A stretch of DNA of 35,330 nt from Candidatus Gastranaerophilales bacterium (GCA_944326905.1 CALVFU010000004.1:80619-115948); one strand, 5' to 3'; shown: positions 23,512 to 31,507, numbered from the stretch's first letter. Numbers and translations: made by a program. Notes: generated from the sequence alone by a model not told the origin.

Positions 23512-24953
23512 TATCCGAGAATTTCTTTTAGGAGAGCATTAACAGTCTGCGGATTCGCCCTTCCTTTTGTTTCTTTCATGACTTGACCGACGAAAAATCC
23601 AAACAGTTGAGTTTTTCCGTTCTTGTAAGCTTCAACCTGCTGGGCATTTGTATCAATAACTTTTTGTACAATTGCTTTAATAGCACTTTCATCGGTTATT
23701 TGTGAAAGTCCTTTCTTTTCAACAATTGTACTTGCCTTTTCGCCGTCTTTCATCATATCTATAATAATTTGTTTGCCGATGTTGTTAGAAATAACAGCCT
23801 TTTCTATTAATTGAATTAATTCGACAAGGTTTTCAGGTGTCAGCTTTGTTTCTGTTATTTCAATTTTTTCTTCCTTAAGGTATGCGGCAATTTCACCCAT
23901 AATAAAATTTACTGCGATTTTAGGGGGCGCGCCGAGCTCAAGGACTTTATCAAAGAACATAGCAAGCGGCATTTGTTCAACGATAACTGAGGCATCGTAT
24001 TCACTCAGACCTAATTCCATATATCTTTGCCGCTTTTGTGCAGGTAATTCAGGCATGGTTTTTCTAATGTTTTCTACCCATTCGCGTGAGATTTCAAGCG
24101 GCATTAAGTCTGGCTCAGGAAAATATCTGTAATCGTGTGCGTCTTCCTTGCCTCTCATTGATCGGGTTTCGCGGGCGTTATCATCCCAGAGCCTTGTTTC
24201 TTGAACGACTTTTCCGCCTTCTTCCACAATTTCAATCTGCCGGTCAATTTCGTATTCGATAGCACGCTGGAGAGCGGAAAAGCTGTTTACATTTTTAATT
24301 TCTGCTCTTGTGCCGAACTCTTTTGAGCCTTTTGGCATTATTGATATATTGGCGTCACATCTCATGGAGCCTTCTTCAAGGTTCCCGTCACAAACACCTA
24401 TATAACGTACGATGTTCCTGAGTTCTTCCATATACATTCTTGCTTCTTCGCTTGAACGCATATCAGGCTCCGATACAATTTCTAATAACGGAGTTCCTGC
24501 ACGGTTGAGGTCAACAAGAGAATATGATGATCCTGCAAGCCCTGCTGCGCCTGCGTGGACAAGCTTGCCGGCATCTTCTTCCAGGTGGGCTCTTGTAATA
24601 CCAATTCTTTTCCCCTTGATTTCGAGATAGCCGTTTACACAGATTGGTTCATCATACTGTGAAATTTGGTATCCTTTTGGTAAATCCGGATAGAAGTATT
24701 GCTTGCGGTCGAACTTGCAGCGCGGAGGAATTGTACAGTTTAGTGCAAGCCCTGTTAAAATCCCCATATTAACAGCTTCTTTATTTAATACCGGCAAAAC
24801 TCCAGGCATACCTAGTGTGATTGCGCTGATATGAGTATTTTGCTCGCTGCCAAATTCTGTACTGTCCGGGGCAAATATTTTTGATTTCGTTTTTAACTGC
24901 GCGTGTACTTCAAGACCGATTACAACTTCATACTTATCTCTTAAACTTTCCAT
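23511..24953 (-). CDS. gatB: Aspartyl/glutamyl-tRNA(Asn/Gln) amidotransferase subunit B
   Basis: Subunit of the GatCAB complex that converts mischarged Glu-tRNA(Gln) or Asp-tRNA(Asn) to the correct amide. 480 residues, the normal length. Motifs: EVVIGLEVHAQLKTKSKIF at the N-terminus, LGMPGVLPVLN, FDRKQYFYPDLPKGYQISQ, LEEDAGKL, DLNRAGTPLLEIVSEPD, GNLEEGSMRCDANIS, EIKNVNSF, DAHDYRYFPEPDL, and a C-terminal YqeY-like tRNA-binding domain ending in NPQTVNALLKEIL. The ribosome binding site GAGGT precedes the ATG. It is followed by the overlapping SIS gene. gatC is 6.6 kb away on the other strand and gatA is not in the window. Confidence 0.97.
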   Translation of the reverse strand: MESLRDKYEVVIGLEVHAQLKTKSKIFAPDSTEFGSEQNTHISAITLGMPGVLPVLNKEAVNMGILTGLALNCTIPPRCKFDRKQYFYPDLPKGYQISQYDEPICVNGYLEIKGKRIGITRAHLEEDAGKLVHAGAAGLAGSSYSLVDLNRAGTPLLEIVSEPDMRSSEEARMYMEELRNIVRYIGVCDGNLEEGSMRCDANISIMPKGSKEFGTRAEIKNVNSFSALQRAIEYEIDRQIEIVEEGGKVVQETRLWDDNARETRSMRGKEDAHDYRYFPEPDLMPLEISREWVENIRKTMPELPAQKRQRYMELGLSEYDASVIVEQMPLAMFFDKVLELGAPPKIAVNFIMGEIAAYLKEEKIEITETKLTPENLVELIQLIEKAVISNNIGKQIIIDMMKDGEKASTIVEKKGLSQITDESAIKAIVQKVIDTNAQQVEAYKNGKTQLFGFFVGQVMKETKGRANPQTVNALLKEILG

Positions 24954-25071
24954 TTTTACCTCATAAAATAACTATTGTTAATAATAAAAGTTTATCACAA
25001 AAAAAAATATAAGAGTGTAATGGAAAATTGCGGGAGTTATATACACGTTTACACAAAATATTACTAAGAGA
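24954..25071 (-). other. gatB leader region
   Basis: AT-rich gap between the T tract of the upstream candidate RNA and the gatB ATG. It must hold the gatB promoter, but no convincing -35/-10 pair stands out. GAGGTAAAA before the ATG is the ribosome binding site. Confidence 0.4.
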
Positions 25072-25341
25072 TAAAAAAGTGTCGTCTTGAATTTATTTCC
25101 AAAACCAGTTGGTTGGTGATATTTGCCCAGCAAAATCACCACACAGGTATGATGCTGTAACAAGTTAAGCAGGACTGCACGCTTGTAGTTTATTTGCCGG
25201 CGCCCTGCCCAAAATCCGCTCTCTTGGATTATTTGGGTGTCGGGAAATTCAACATTTACCGACTCCTTACGGACTTTGCTTTGCTTTAACCTGCAGAAAA
25301 TCCGCATGATACACGAAATTAGGCAGGTATGCAAAAACGAC
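25072..25341 (-). ncRNA. Candidate structured non-coding RNA of about 270 nt, class unknown
   Basis: On the minus strand GTCGTTTTTG (25332-25341) pairs with CAAGACGAC (25081-25089), closing the whole element. The second strand is followed by AC and a run of six T (25073-25078), like a terminator. Inside are stable hairpins at 25115-25140 (GGTGAT/ATCACC extended by GCAAA pairing), 25208-25237 (CCCAA...TTGGG with AATCC/GGATT) and 25240-25262 (TCGG...CCGA with AAAT/ATTT). The closing helix has a G-U pair only in the minus orientation. The region is more GC-rich than its flanks, as RNA genes are in AT-rich genomes. A -10-like TATATT lies upstream. It lacks the conserved motifs of SRP RNA, tmRNA, 6S RNA and T-box leaders. 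The overlapping 118-codon ORF has no gene-like features. Confidence 0.5.
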
Positions 25342-25530
25342 TTGACCTGTTTAGTTTAATTTGCAATATAAGCTCCAAAATTGCTTATGTATAATTTACT
25401 CGTGTATTTGTATGATTTTAAGCAGAAAAATTTAAGTTTTTTTTGAATTATACGTATAATGTATTGACTAATTGTAAAACTTTATTAAATATTATACAGA
25501 GTTTAACAAACAAAGAAAGGCAAAATAAAA

Positions 25531-25791
25531 ATGGCAGGATTAGTAAGTATATTGGCACAGGCTCTTATAAAGCCAAAGATGTATGAAATCCAGGCAGCAA
25601 GGCAGGTTGAACGTAAAACTTCATCAAATCCGTTTGCAGGTGATTTCTCAAATCCGTTTGTATCCTCCGCTTCAGCCAATAATCCTTTCCGCTCATACGG
25701 GCAGAACCGCCCTGTACAAGGCGGTTATTTTGCCGGTTATTATAATAATAAACCTAACATCGTTGGACAAAGATTGTTTATTGAAGTGTAA
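25531..25791 (+). CDS. Hypothetical small protein with three NPF repeats
   Basis: Not recognised. 86 residues beginning MAGLVSILAQALIKPK, a short amphipathic or hydrophobic N-terminus without a clear cleavage site. A low-complexity middle follows with Asn-Pro-Phe at residues 33-35, 41-43 and 51-53, then a Gly/Tyr/Asn-rich segment (GGYFAGYYNNK). AGAAAGG precedes the ATG at about 11 nt, which supports translation. It converges with the next gene with a 12-nt gap and no terminator. The upstream 190 nt hold a TTGACT (25464-25469) and TATTAT-like sequence that may be its promoter. Function unknown. Confidence 0.65.
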   Translation: MAGLVSILAQALIKPKMYEIQAARQVERKTSSNPFAGDFSNPFVSSASANNPFRSYGQNRPVQGGYFAGYYNNKPNIVGQRLFIEV

Positions 25792-25803
25792 TTTAAGCGC
25801 ATA

Positions 25804-27168
25804 TTATCCCCATACACGTTCCATATACTCATTATTCATATTCATAAACTTATTCCAGCCATTTTTTATTCTTTGCCATAAATTTAGCTTTTCACCATTT
25901 TCATTAGATGCAGGAGTTTTCTCTTCATTGTCATTCTCATCATCTTCTTCAGACGAGCCGGAAGAGGTGATTTTCATGGTTTTCAAGTCTTCTTTAACTT
26001 TATTTTCATTGATTTTATATTCAGGTTTCAGTTCTCCTTTTTCGTCAAGATATCTGCTTCTTAATTCTTGCGGCATGTCGTTAATTTTTTCTTTGTTTTC
26101 GCTATCTTTCTTTCTAGCTTGTTCAAGTTTGATTTCTTTATAGAGCGTGATGAATGCCTTATCAAGTGCATCTTTAGTAGCGTCAGTACATTTTTCATCT
26201 TCTTTGTATACTTTTAATTTATCGGCAAGGTCTGAACGTGCTTCAATTACTTTGCTGCCTTCTTTTACATCTTCTTGGTTAGCTCTGTCAATAAGTGTTT
26301 CTGTTATTATAGTAACGCTTTGTTTTATGCATTGTACAGCTTCTTTTTCAGAATCTTTTCTATCCATCAGTACTCTAATTGGAGTAGTTTTCTTCTTAAT
26401 GGCTTGGTTTTCAATTTCTGCCATAATATTTGAAGCGGTAATACAGCTAGCTTCTTCGCCATTTAAGTTATTCAATATTTTTTCAGCTGTTGCTGTTTGA
26501 TCATAAATGATGTTTGCCTTCATATCTCTTTCTGCGGAGCTTGCAGGAAGTTTGTCTAAGATTTTATGCAGCTTGTCATTTGGAATTTCAGTAATTGCTT
26601 TTTTGAGATTTTCAAGGCAGGTTTTCATTGATGCAGGTGTAGTATTTCCATCATCGTCAAACTCTTCTTTTGCAGCTTTTAATATAGCATTTAGTCCGAG
26701 TTCTTCTTTTATTTTGCTGTCAAGATCATTTAGTCCGTCATATAACTTTTTAAACTCATTTTGCGCGGTCTTAAATTCGTTCTTTTCTTCATCTGTTAAT
26801 TCTTCACCAGGTTTCTTTTTGCCTACAACAGGACTTGTAGACGGTGTGGTGCCAAGAGTCGGCATTATTCCCGGCATTGGCGGCATTTCAAGTTTGAATC
26901 CCGGCATGTTAGTCATCATATTAAACATGTTGTTTGCTGAGTTATATGCATTCTTTGCTGCTATATCCCAAAATTTGGTTAATAATGTTTGGGAATCAAA
27001 TTCAGGCATTGTGAATGAACTATAGCGTATGTTGTGCAGACCGCTTAGTTCCATTCCTAGTGCTGCATTTTGCATCTTAAGATTCATATCAGAAAAAAAC
27101 GTTCTGTCTTTAATCCAGTAATTGTCTACATATGAAGCACATATTCCTAAATTAAGCGGTAATCCCAT
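25804..27168 (-). CDS. Hypothetical charged, helical protein
   Basis: Not recognised. 454 residues, no signal peptide. The first ~95 residues are mixed, and are followed by a Met/Pro-rich linker (MPGFKLEMPPMPGIMP, about 99-114) and a Ser/Thr/Pro stretch. Residues about 125-395 are charged and mostly helical, with cysteines at about 184, 241, 278 and 327. A strongly acidic run (SSEEDDENDNEE) precedes a basic, aromatic tail (LWQRIKNGWNKFMN) that could contact a membrane or partner. GAGGA precedes the ATG. The upstream two-box element is identical to that of the coiled-coil gene at 15216, indicating common control. No homology can be claimed between the two proteins beyond their charged helical character. 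Confidence 0.78.
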   Translation of the reverse strand: MGLPLNLGICASYVDNYWIKDRTFFSDMNLKMQNAALGMELSGLHNIRYSSFTMPEFDSQTLLTKFWDIAAKNAYNSANNMFNMMTNMPGFKLEMPPMPGIMPTLGTTPSTSPVVGKKKPGEELTDEEKNEFKTAQNEFKKLYDGLNDLDSKIKEELGLNAILKAAKEEFDDDGNTTPASMKTCLENLKKAITEIPNDKLHKILDKLPASSAERDMKANIIYDQTATAEKILNNLNGEEASCITASNIMAEIENQAIKKKTTPIRVLMDRKDSEKEAVQCIKQSVTIITETLIDRANQEDVKEGSKVIEARSDLADKLKVYKEDEKCTDATKDALDKAFITLYKEIKLEQARKKDSENKEKINDMPQELRSRYLDEKGELKPEYKINENKVKEDLKTMKITSSGSSEEDDENDNEEKTPASNENGEKLNLWQRIKNGWNKFMNMNNEYMERVWG

Positions 27169-27195
27169 ATAGTTGTCCTCTTTATATAATATCCG

Positions 27196-27263
27196 TATAT
27201 ATATAAAGTATATCTAAGCCTAAAAATTGCTTTTTTTATGATTTTTATTGTTACAAAACTTAA
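27196..27263 (-). promoter_or_regulatory. Two-box upstream element (copy 2)
   Basis: On the minus strand box 1 TTAAGTTTTGTAACAA (27248-27263) and box 2 TATACTTTATATATATA (27196-27212) are separated by 35 nt. Box 2 ends 27 nt before the ATG at 27168. Both are base-for-base identical to the pair at 15124-15188 on the other strand, 12 kb away, while the sequence between and around them differs. Confidence 0.65.
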
Positions 27264-27312
27264 TAATCTTTTGATGGTTAAAAATCATTATTTTTCGTAC
27301 TAAAAACAAATC

Positions 27313-27341
27313 TTGACTTGTGCCGGTTAAAAAATTATAAA
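27313..27341 (+). promoter_or_regulatory. dapL promoter
   Basis: TTGACT (27313-27318) and TATAAA (27336-27341) with a 17-nt spacer, a good housekeeping-type promoter. It is followed by GGAGG (27364-27368) just before the ATG at 27373. Confidence 0.7.
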
Positions 27342-27372
27342 TTATGTTACAATAATACGATACGGAGGCGGT

Positions 27373-28548
27373 ATGAATTTAAATAAGAATTATTTTGAAC
27401 TAAAAGAAAGTTATTTGTTCTCAACAATTGCCAAAAAAGTAAATGAATTTACATTGAAAAACCCTGATAAGAAAATTATAAGACTTGGAATAGGTGATGT
27501 TACCCTGCCGCTGTGTAAAGCTGTAATAGATGCTATGCACAAGGCTGTTGATGAAATGAGTGTTCAAACAACCTTCCGCGGGTACGGCCCGGAACAGGGG
27601 TACGAGTTCTTAAAACATGCTGTAAAAAATTATTACGCAGAGAAAAGTGTTGCTCTTGAAGATGATGAAATTTTTATTTCAGACGGGGCAAAAAGTGACT
27701 TAGGAAATATTCTTGACTTGTTTGACAAAAATAATACAGTTCTTGTACCAGATCCAGTGTATCCTGTTTATGTTGATACAAATGTAATGGACGGAAGAAA
27801 AATAGTTTATATAAACGCAAATGAAGAGAACAATTTCTTACCGCTGCCGGATAACAGTATAAACGCGGATATTATATATATTTGTTCTCCTAATAATCCG
27901 ACTGGTGCTGTTTATGCAAAAGAGGGTTTAAAATCCTGGGTTGATTACGCGCTCAGGAATAACGCAATAATTCTGTTTGATGCTGCCTATGAAGCGTTTA
28001 TAACAGCCGAAGAGCTTCCTCGTTCAATATATCAAATAGACGGGGCAAAGAATTGTGCAATAGAATTCTGCTCATTCTCAAAAACAGCAGGGTTTACAGG
28101 TACACGCTGCGGATATACGGTTGTTCCCAAAAATTTAGGAAAGCTGAACAAAATGTGGCTAAGGCGTCAAACTACAAAATTCAACGGTGTTCCATACATT
28201 GTACAGCGCGGGGCGGAAGCTGTTTTCTCTAAGGAAGGAAGAAAAGAAATTCAGGAAAACTTAAGCTACTACAGAGAAAATGCAAAAATTATTGCATCAA
28301 CGCTTAACGAATGCGGAATAAAATTCTTTGGCGGAGAATTTTCACCCTATATATGGCTTAAATGCCCAAATTGCATGTCCTCATGGGAGTTTTTTGATTA
28401 CCTGTTATCAAATATACAGGTAGTTGGAACACCTGGTGAAGGTTTTGGTAAAAACGGCGAAGGTTTTTTCCGCTTAACTTCTTTTGGCAGCAAAGAAAAT
28501 ACGCAGGAAGCAATGCGGCGTTTAAAAAATCTGATTTCTGGTTCATGA
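27373..28548 (+). CDS. dapL: LL-diaminopimelate aminotransferase
   Basis: PLP-dependent class I aminotransferase making LL-diaminopimelate directly from tetrahydrodipicolinate, for lysine and peptidoglycan. 391 residues. Visible: NYFELKESYLFSTIAKKV at the N-terminus as in DapL, IRLGIGDVTLPL, TTFRGYGPEQGYEFL, FISDGAKSDLGNI, VPDPVYPVYVDTNVMDGR, YICSPNNPTGAVY (Asn for PLP), LFDAAYEAFI, SFSKTAGFTGTRCGY with the Schiff-base lysine, and the late FFRLTSFGSKENTQEA. This pathway variant is typical of Cyanobacteria, their non-photosynthetic relatives, plants and Chlamydiae. It has its own promoter; infC follows after 82 nt. Confidence 0.95.
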   Translation: MNLNKNYFELKESYLFSTIAKKVNEFTLKNPDKKIIRLGIGDVTLPLCKAVIDAMHKAVDEMSVQTTFRGYGPEQGYEFLKHAVKNYYAEKSVALEDDEIFISDGAKSDLGNILDLFDKNNTVLVPDPVYPVYVDTNVMDGRKIVYINANEENNFLPLPDNSINADIIYICSPNNPTGAVYAKEGLKSWVDYALRNNAIILFDAAYEAFITAEELPRSIYQIDGAKNCAIEFCSFSKTAGFTGTRCGYTVVPKNLGKLNKMWLRRQTTKFNGVPYIVQRGAEAVFSKEGRKEIQENLSYYRENAKIIASTLNECGIKFFGGEFSPYIWLKCPNCMSSWEFFDYLLSNIQVVGTPGEGFGKNGEGFFRLTSFGSKENTQEAMRRLKNLISGS

Positions 28549-28562
28549 ACTTATGAAAACTA

Positions 28563-28593
28563 TTGAAAAAACCAGTGTATGTGGTATTATAAT
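28563..28593 (+). promoter_or_regulatory. Putative infC promoter
   Basis: TTGAAA (28563-28568) and TATAAT (28588-28593) with a 19-nt spacer, slightly long. It lies between the dapL stop and the infC ribosome binding site. Confidence 0.5.
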
Positions 28594-28630
28594 GTTTGTA
28601 ATGTAATATAAATAGTAAAGGAGACATATC

Positions 28631-29170
28631 ATAGCAACTGATGACAAGGGCGGGAAGAACGCCAAAGATAAAGTTATTTTTAACGAAAAAATTCGTTCAA
28701 GAGAAGTAAGATTAATTGACCACAATGGAAAAAATCATGGGATTATATCAACAAGAGACGCATTAAGGATGGCTGAAGAGGCTAATTTGGACTTAGTGCT
28801 TGTAAGCCCAAATCAAGAACCGCCTGTCGCTAAAATTCTTGATTACGGCAAGTATAAGTATGAACTAGATAAACGTGCTAAAGAAGCAAAGAAAAAACAA
28901 CACACAATTGAAATAAAAGAAATTAAAGTCCGCTACAAAATTGATACACATGATTACGAAGTGCGGCTTAAAAATATAAGAAAGTTTATATCACAAGGTA
29001 ACAAGGTAAAAATTGTTGTAATGCTGCGCGGACGTGAAATGCAGCACTCAAAACTCGCATTTGATTTGGCGCAAAGGTTTATCACGGATTTGGAAAACGA
29101 CGTTGCAGTCGAAAAAGCCCCGGCTCTTGAAGGCAGAAATGTTACCTTCTGGGTGATTGCTAAAAGCTAG
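28631..29170 (+). CDS. infC: Translation initiation factor IF-3, AUA start codon
   Basis: Binds the 30S subunit, blocks premature 50S joining and proofreads start codon and initiator tRNA. 179 residues from an ATA codon at 28631. A near-ideal ribosome binding site, AAAGGAGA (GGAG at 28620-28623), lies 7 nt upstream. No in-frame ATG, GTG or TTG precedes residue 47. The ATG at 28769 would delete most of the conserved N-domain: FNEKIRSREVRLID, GIISTRDALRMAEEA. The rest is canonical: VSPNQEPPVAKILDYGKYKYE, the basic linker, and the C-domain KEIKVRYKIDTHDYEVRLKN. IF-3 rejects non-canonical starts on its own message, giving autoregulation in E. coli (AUU). The same logic is likely here. rpmI and rplT do not follow. 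Confidence 0.95.
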   Translation: MATDDKGGKNAKDKVIFNEKIRSREVRLIDHNGKNHGIISTRDALRMAEEANLDLVLVSPNQEPPVAKILDYGKYKYELDKRAKEAKKKQHTIEIKEIKVRYKIDTHDYEVRLKNIRKFISQGNKVKIVVMLRGREMQHSKLAFDLAQRFITDLENDVAVEKAPALEGRNVTFWVIAKS

Positions 29171-29697
29171 ATTGTATGCGATAACTTAAGAATTAATCCG
29201 ATAAGACCTGTTATTCCAAGATAAAATAACGGGTCTTTTTTCGTCAAAAAACTAATAATAAGAAATACTATAAATATAACCATTGTATAAATGTCAGCGG
29301 CTTTGGAAATAATCATTTGCAGAGCAACCGATGCAAGAAGGGCGCAGCTTGCCGGTTTTAATCCGTAAATGATTGCTTTGACATAAAAATTTTCTTTGAA
29401 TTTTTTTAATATTTTAGAAATTATCACAATAAGGATTAGAGACGGAATTGTAATTGCGGTTGTTGCGATAAGCGAGCCGATAATTCCGCCGGAGGTTAAG
29501 CCTGTATATGTTGCCATATTAACACCTACAGGACCCGGTGTAACAGAGGCAATAGCAATCATACGTTCTAGATCAGCAGCAGAAAACCACCCGTAAACTT
29601 CTCCGATGTGATATAGAAACGGGATTGTCGCATAGCCTCCACCAAATGAAAATAAGCCGATTTTAAAAAATTCATAGAACAGGTGGACAAATATCAT
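29167..29697 (-). CDS. Chromate transporter family protein (half-length, second of pair)
   Basis: Inner-membrane protein of the CHR family, 176 residues, one of two short subunits that together equal a full-length ChrA. Signatures: FFKIGLFSFGGGYATIPFL, then SVTPGPVGVNMATYTGL, followed by five or so hydrophobic helices. Transport of chromate or another oxyanion is the family function; the true substrate in an anaerobe is uncertain. It starts in an ATGA overlap with its partner. Its stop and the convergent infC stop share the palindrome CTAG at 29167-29170. Confidence 0.88.
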   Translation of the reverse strand: MIFVHLFYEFFKIGLFSFGGGYATIPFLYHIGEVYGWFSAADLERMIAIASVTPGPVGVNMATYTGLTSGGIIGSLIATTAITIPSLILIVIISKILKKFKENFYVKAIIYGLKPASCALLASVALQMIISKAADIYTMVIFIVFLIISFLTKKDPLFYLGITGLIGLILKLSHTI

Positions 29698-30239
29698 TCT
29701 TTAGCCCTCCCGCTGACAAGTTTTTTATAAAGCACTCCTAAAGCAGCAGATGAGATTACAACAATTACTGGTGATAAATTAGTAAACAGCATAATCCCAA
29801 GCCCTGCTGCAAATATAAGATATGCAAATTTATCTTCAAACGCTTTTGCCCACATTTCTCTTGTTGCAGAGACCATAAGCACCATAACACCAATTCCTAC
29901 GCCCCAGAAAATTCCCTGCATAATGTCTGTATGAAGATATTTACTGATAATTGATGCTAACAGTACAATACTCCAGAACGGAGCAAAAGTAACTCCGATA
30001 ACAGCAGCTATCGCGCCAATTGTTCTTCTTAATTTATATCCCACAAAGATAGAAATGTTTGCAGCAATAATGCCTGGCAGCGACTGGCTTATTGCAAAAT
30101 AATTAATCAAGTCGTCTTCTGATATCAGCTTGTGTTTTTCAACAAACTCTGATTTCATAACCGGCAGAATAACGTATCCTCCGCCAAGAAGAATTGCTCC
30201 TATTTTTACAAATAATAAGAATAGCCTGAACAATGACAT
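29694..30239 (-). CDS. Chromate transporter family protein (half-length, first of pair)
   Basis: 181-residue CHR-family membrane protein. It shows LFVKIGAILLGGGYVILPVM, FAISQSLPGIIAANISIFVGY and several further hydrophobic helices. Short paired CHR proteins of opposite membrane topology are known to work as a heterodimer; the 4-nt overlap with the following gene fits that. It begins shortly after a terminator that closes the SLH gene, so it is presumably transcribed from a promoter in or near the 60-nt gap. Confidence 0.88.
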   Translation of the reverse strand: MSLFRLFLLFVKIGAILLGGGYVILPVMKSEFVEKHKLISEDDLINYFAISQSLPGIIAANISIFVGYKLRRTIGAIAAVIGVTFAPFWSIVLLASIISKYLHTDIMQGIFWGVGIGVMVLMVSATREMWAKAFEDKFAYLIFAAGLGIMLFTNLSPVIVVISSAALGVLYKKLVSGRAKE

Positions 30240-30254
30240 TTTTAACTATTACCT

Positions 30255-30290
30255 TTAAAAAATAAGGAATGCAATGAATGGCATTCCTTG
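30255..30290 (-). terminator. Intrinsic terminator after the SLH gene
   Basis: AAGGAATGC (30264-30272) pairs with GCATTCCTT (30281-30289), 8-nt loop; on the minus strand it is followed by ATTTTTT. The run of eight A at 30293-30300 gives a U-run on either side of the stem. Confidence 0.85.
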
Positions 30291-30302
30291 TTAAAAAAAA
30301 TT

Positions 30303-31451
30303 CTATTTTTCGTAGATCCAGCCGTTGGTTAAGTCTATCCTAAGAGGCTGGAGCAGTCTTACATAAATAATATTTCCAGGTATAACAGTTACTTTATCGC
30401 CTTTAAATATTTTACGTATAAATTCCATAAATTTTGATTTTTCGTTTTCAACATTGCTTACGCCCTTAAACATAACTGCCTGATCATTAGGCGTTACAAG
30501 GATATTACTGTCAAGAATAAGAACTCCATTTTTGAAGAACAGTCTGCCTGGTTCAACAATTCGGACTTGACCTTTTATATCGCTGTCTTTGTATATAAGG
30601 ATAAATTTATCTTTTGTAACATAATTTTGAGGAGCTTTAGCTATAAACAAATCTCCATTTGCGGAAATCTGTGAGCCAAGAACTGTACCTATTTTGACAG
30701 GAACAACAGACCCTGCTGGTATAACCCCGGTTGAACCCTGAACATAAGCTTTATCAATTATAAACCCGTTTCCTGTTTTCTTTCTCATTGCTTCTGCAAG
30801 TTTTGCATTTGGATTAAGTTTCGCCTGCTCTGTCATATTATATAAAATTGCAGCAACTTCTGCCCTTGTAGCAGGTCTTGAAGCGTCAAGGTAACCTTTC
30901 CTTTTGGGTTCAATTGTTATCATATTTAAAATTTCGGCTTTTCCTGCTGTTATTATAAAGCCTGATGGAATATCTGCAAAATCTTTATACGATTTAAGTA
31001 TATCTTTTGCTTTTTGTTCGCTGATTTGTTCTGTTGTCAATGCGTTTACTGCAATAGTAATTGTTTCTGCTCTTGATACTGAATCTTCAGGTCTAAAGGT
31101 ATCTGTATCTTTTTCGTTAGAAATTAAATCAAAATAAACAGCTTTTTGGATAGCGTCATACGCCCAAAATGACGAATCAATATCAGTAAAGCTTACCGGC
31201 TGTGCTATGTTTGTATGTTCTTGTCCGAGCGCTTTTATTGCCATTGATGCAAATTCTGCCCTTGTAACATTTTCATCAGGCTTAAATGTTCCGTCAGGAT
31301 ATCCTACAAGAACCCCGGAATCTGATAACGTCTTGATTTGCTTATAAGCCCAGTGTGTTTCCTCCATGTCTGAATAAAATGCGTATGCCGATTGTACACA
31401 AACAGATGTTGCAACAAGAAGCAGGAGCCCCTTTATCATATTTTTGAGCAT
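30303..31451 (-). CDS. SLH-domain envelope protein
   Basis: Exported protein of 382 residues. A signal peptide (hydrophobic GLLLLVATSVCV, cleavage near AYAF) is followed by three S-layer homology repeats: residues about 27-72 (THWAYKQIKTLSDSGVLVGY, DGTFKPDENVTRAEFA), about 88-135 (SSFWAYDAIQKAV, FRPEDSVSRAETI) and about 155-205 (ending SRPATRAEVAAILYN). The C-terminal half is strand-rich with no recognised domain. SLH domains bind pyruvylated or polyamine-modified wall polymers. In didermic cyanobacterial relatives they tether the outer membrane to peptidoglycan, but here no C-terminal porin barrel of usual size is evident, so it may be a periplasmic linker. Ribosome binding site AGGAGG. Confidence 0.9.
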   Translation of the reverse strand: MLKNMIKGLLLLVATSVCVQSAYAFYSDMEETHWAYKQIKTLSDSGVLVGYPDGTFKPDENVTRAEFASMAIKALGQEHTNIAQPVSFTDIDSSFWAYDAIQKAVYFDLISNEKDTDTFRPEDSVSRAETITIAVNALTTEQISEQKAKDILKSYKDFADIPSGFIITAGKAEILNMITIEPKRKGYLDASRPATRAEVAAILYNMTEQAKLNPNAKLAEAMRKKTGNGFIIDKAYVQGSTGVIPAGSVVPVKIGTVLGSQISANGDLFIAKAPQNYVTKDKFILIYKDSDIKGQVRIVEPGRLFFKNGVLILDSNILVTPNDQAVMFKGVSNVENEKSKFMEFIRKIFKGDKVTVIPGNIIYVRLLQPLRIDLTNGWIYEK

Positions 31452-31478
31452 ATTCTTATCCTCCTTTTCTTTATATAA

Positions 31479-31507
31479 ATAATATATTAAATCAATTCTT
31501 CTTTCAA
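31479..31507 (-). promoter_or_regulatory. SLH gene promoter
   Basis: On the minus strand TTGAAA (31502-31507), 17-nt spacer, TATTAT (31479-31484), followed by AGGAGG before the ATG at 31451. Confidence 0.6.

Noticed and set aside
24978..25334. 118-codon minus-strand ORF upstream of gatB
   Set aside because: No family resemblance, no ribosome binding site seen, ends in a string of hydrophobic codons from AT-rich DNA, and coincides with the candidate structured RNA.
25072..25341. Assignment of the candidate RNA to SRP RNA, tmRNA, 6S RNA or a T-box leader
   Set aside because: No GGAAGGAAGCAGC-type SRP apex, no tmRNA T-arm or tag ORF, no T-box AGGGTGG sequence; a divergent 6S RNA cannot be excluded but has no positive evidence.
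25583..26143. 186-codon plus-strand ORF across the small NPF gene and the end of the charged protein gene
   Set aside because: Overlaps two better ORFs, low-complexity Ser/Phe composition, no start signal.
28769..29170. infC starting at ATG 28769
   Set aside because: Would remove most of the conserved IF-3 N-domain, and there is an excellent ribosome binding site before ATA 28631.
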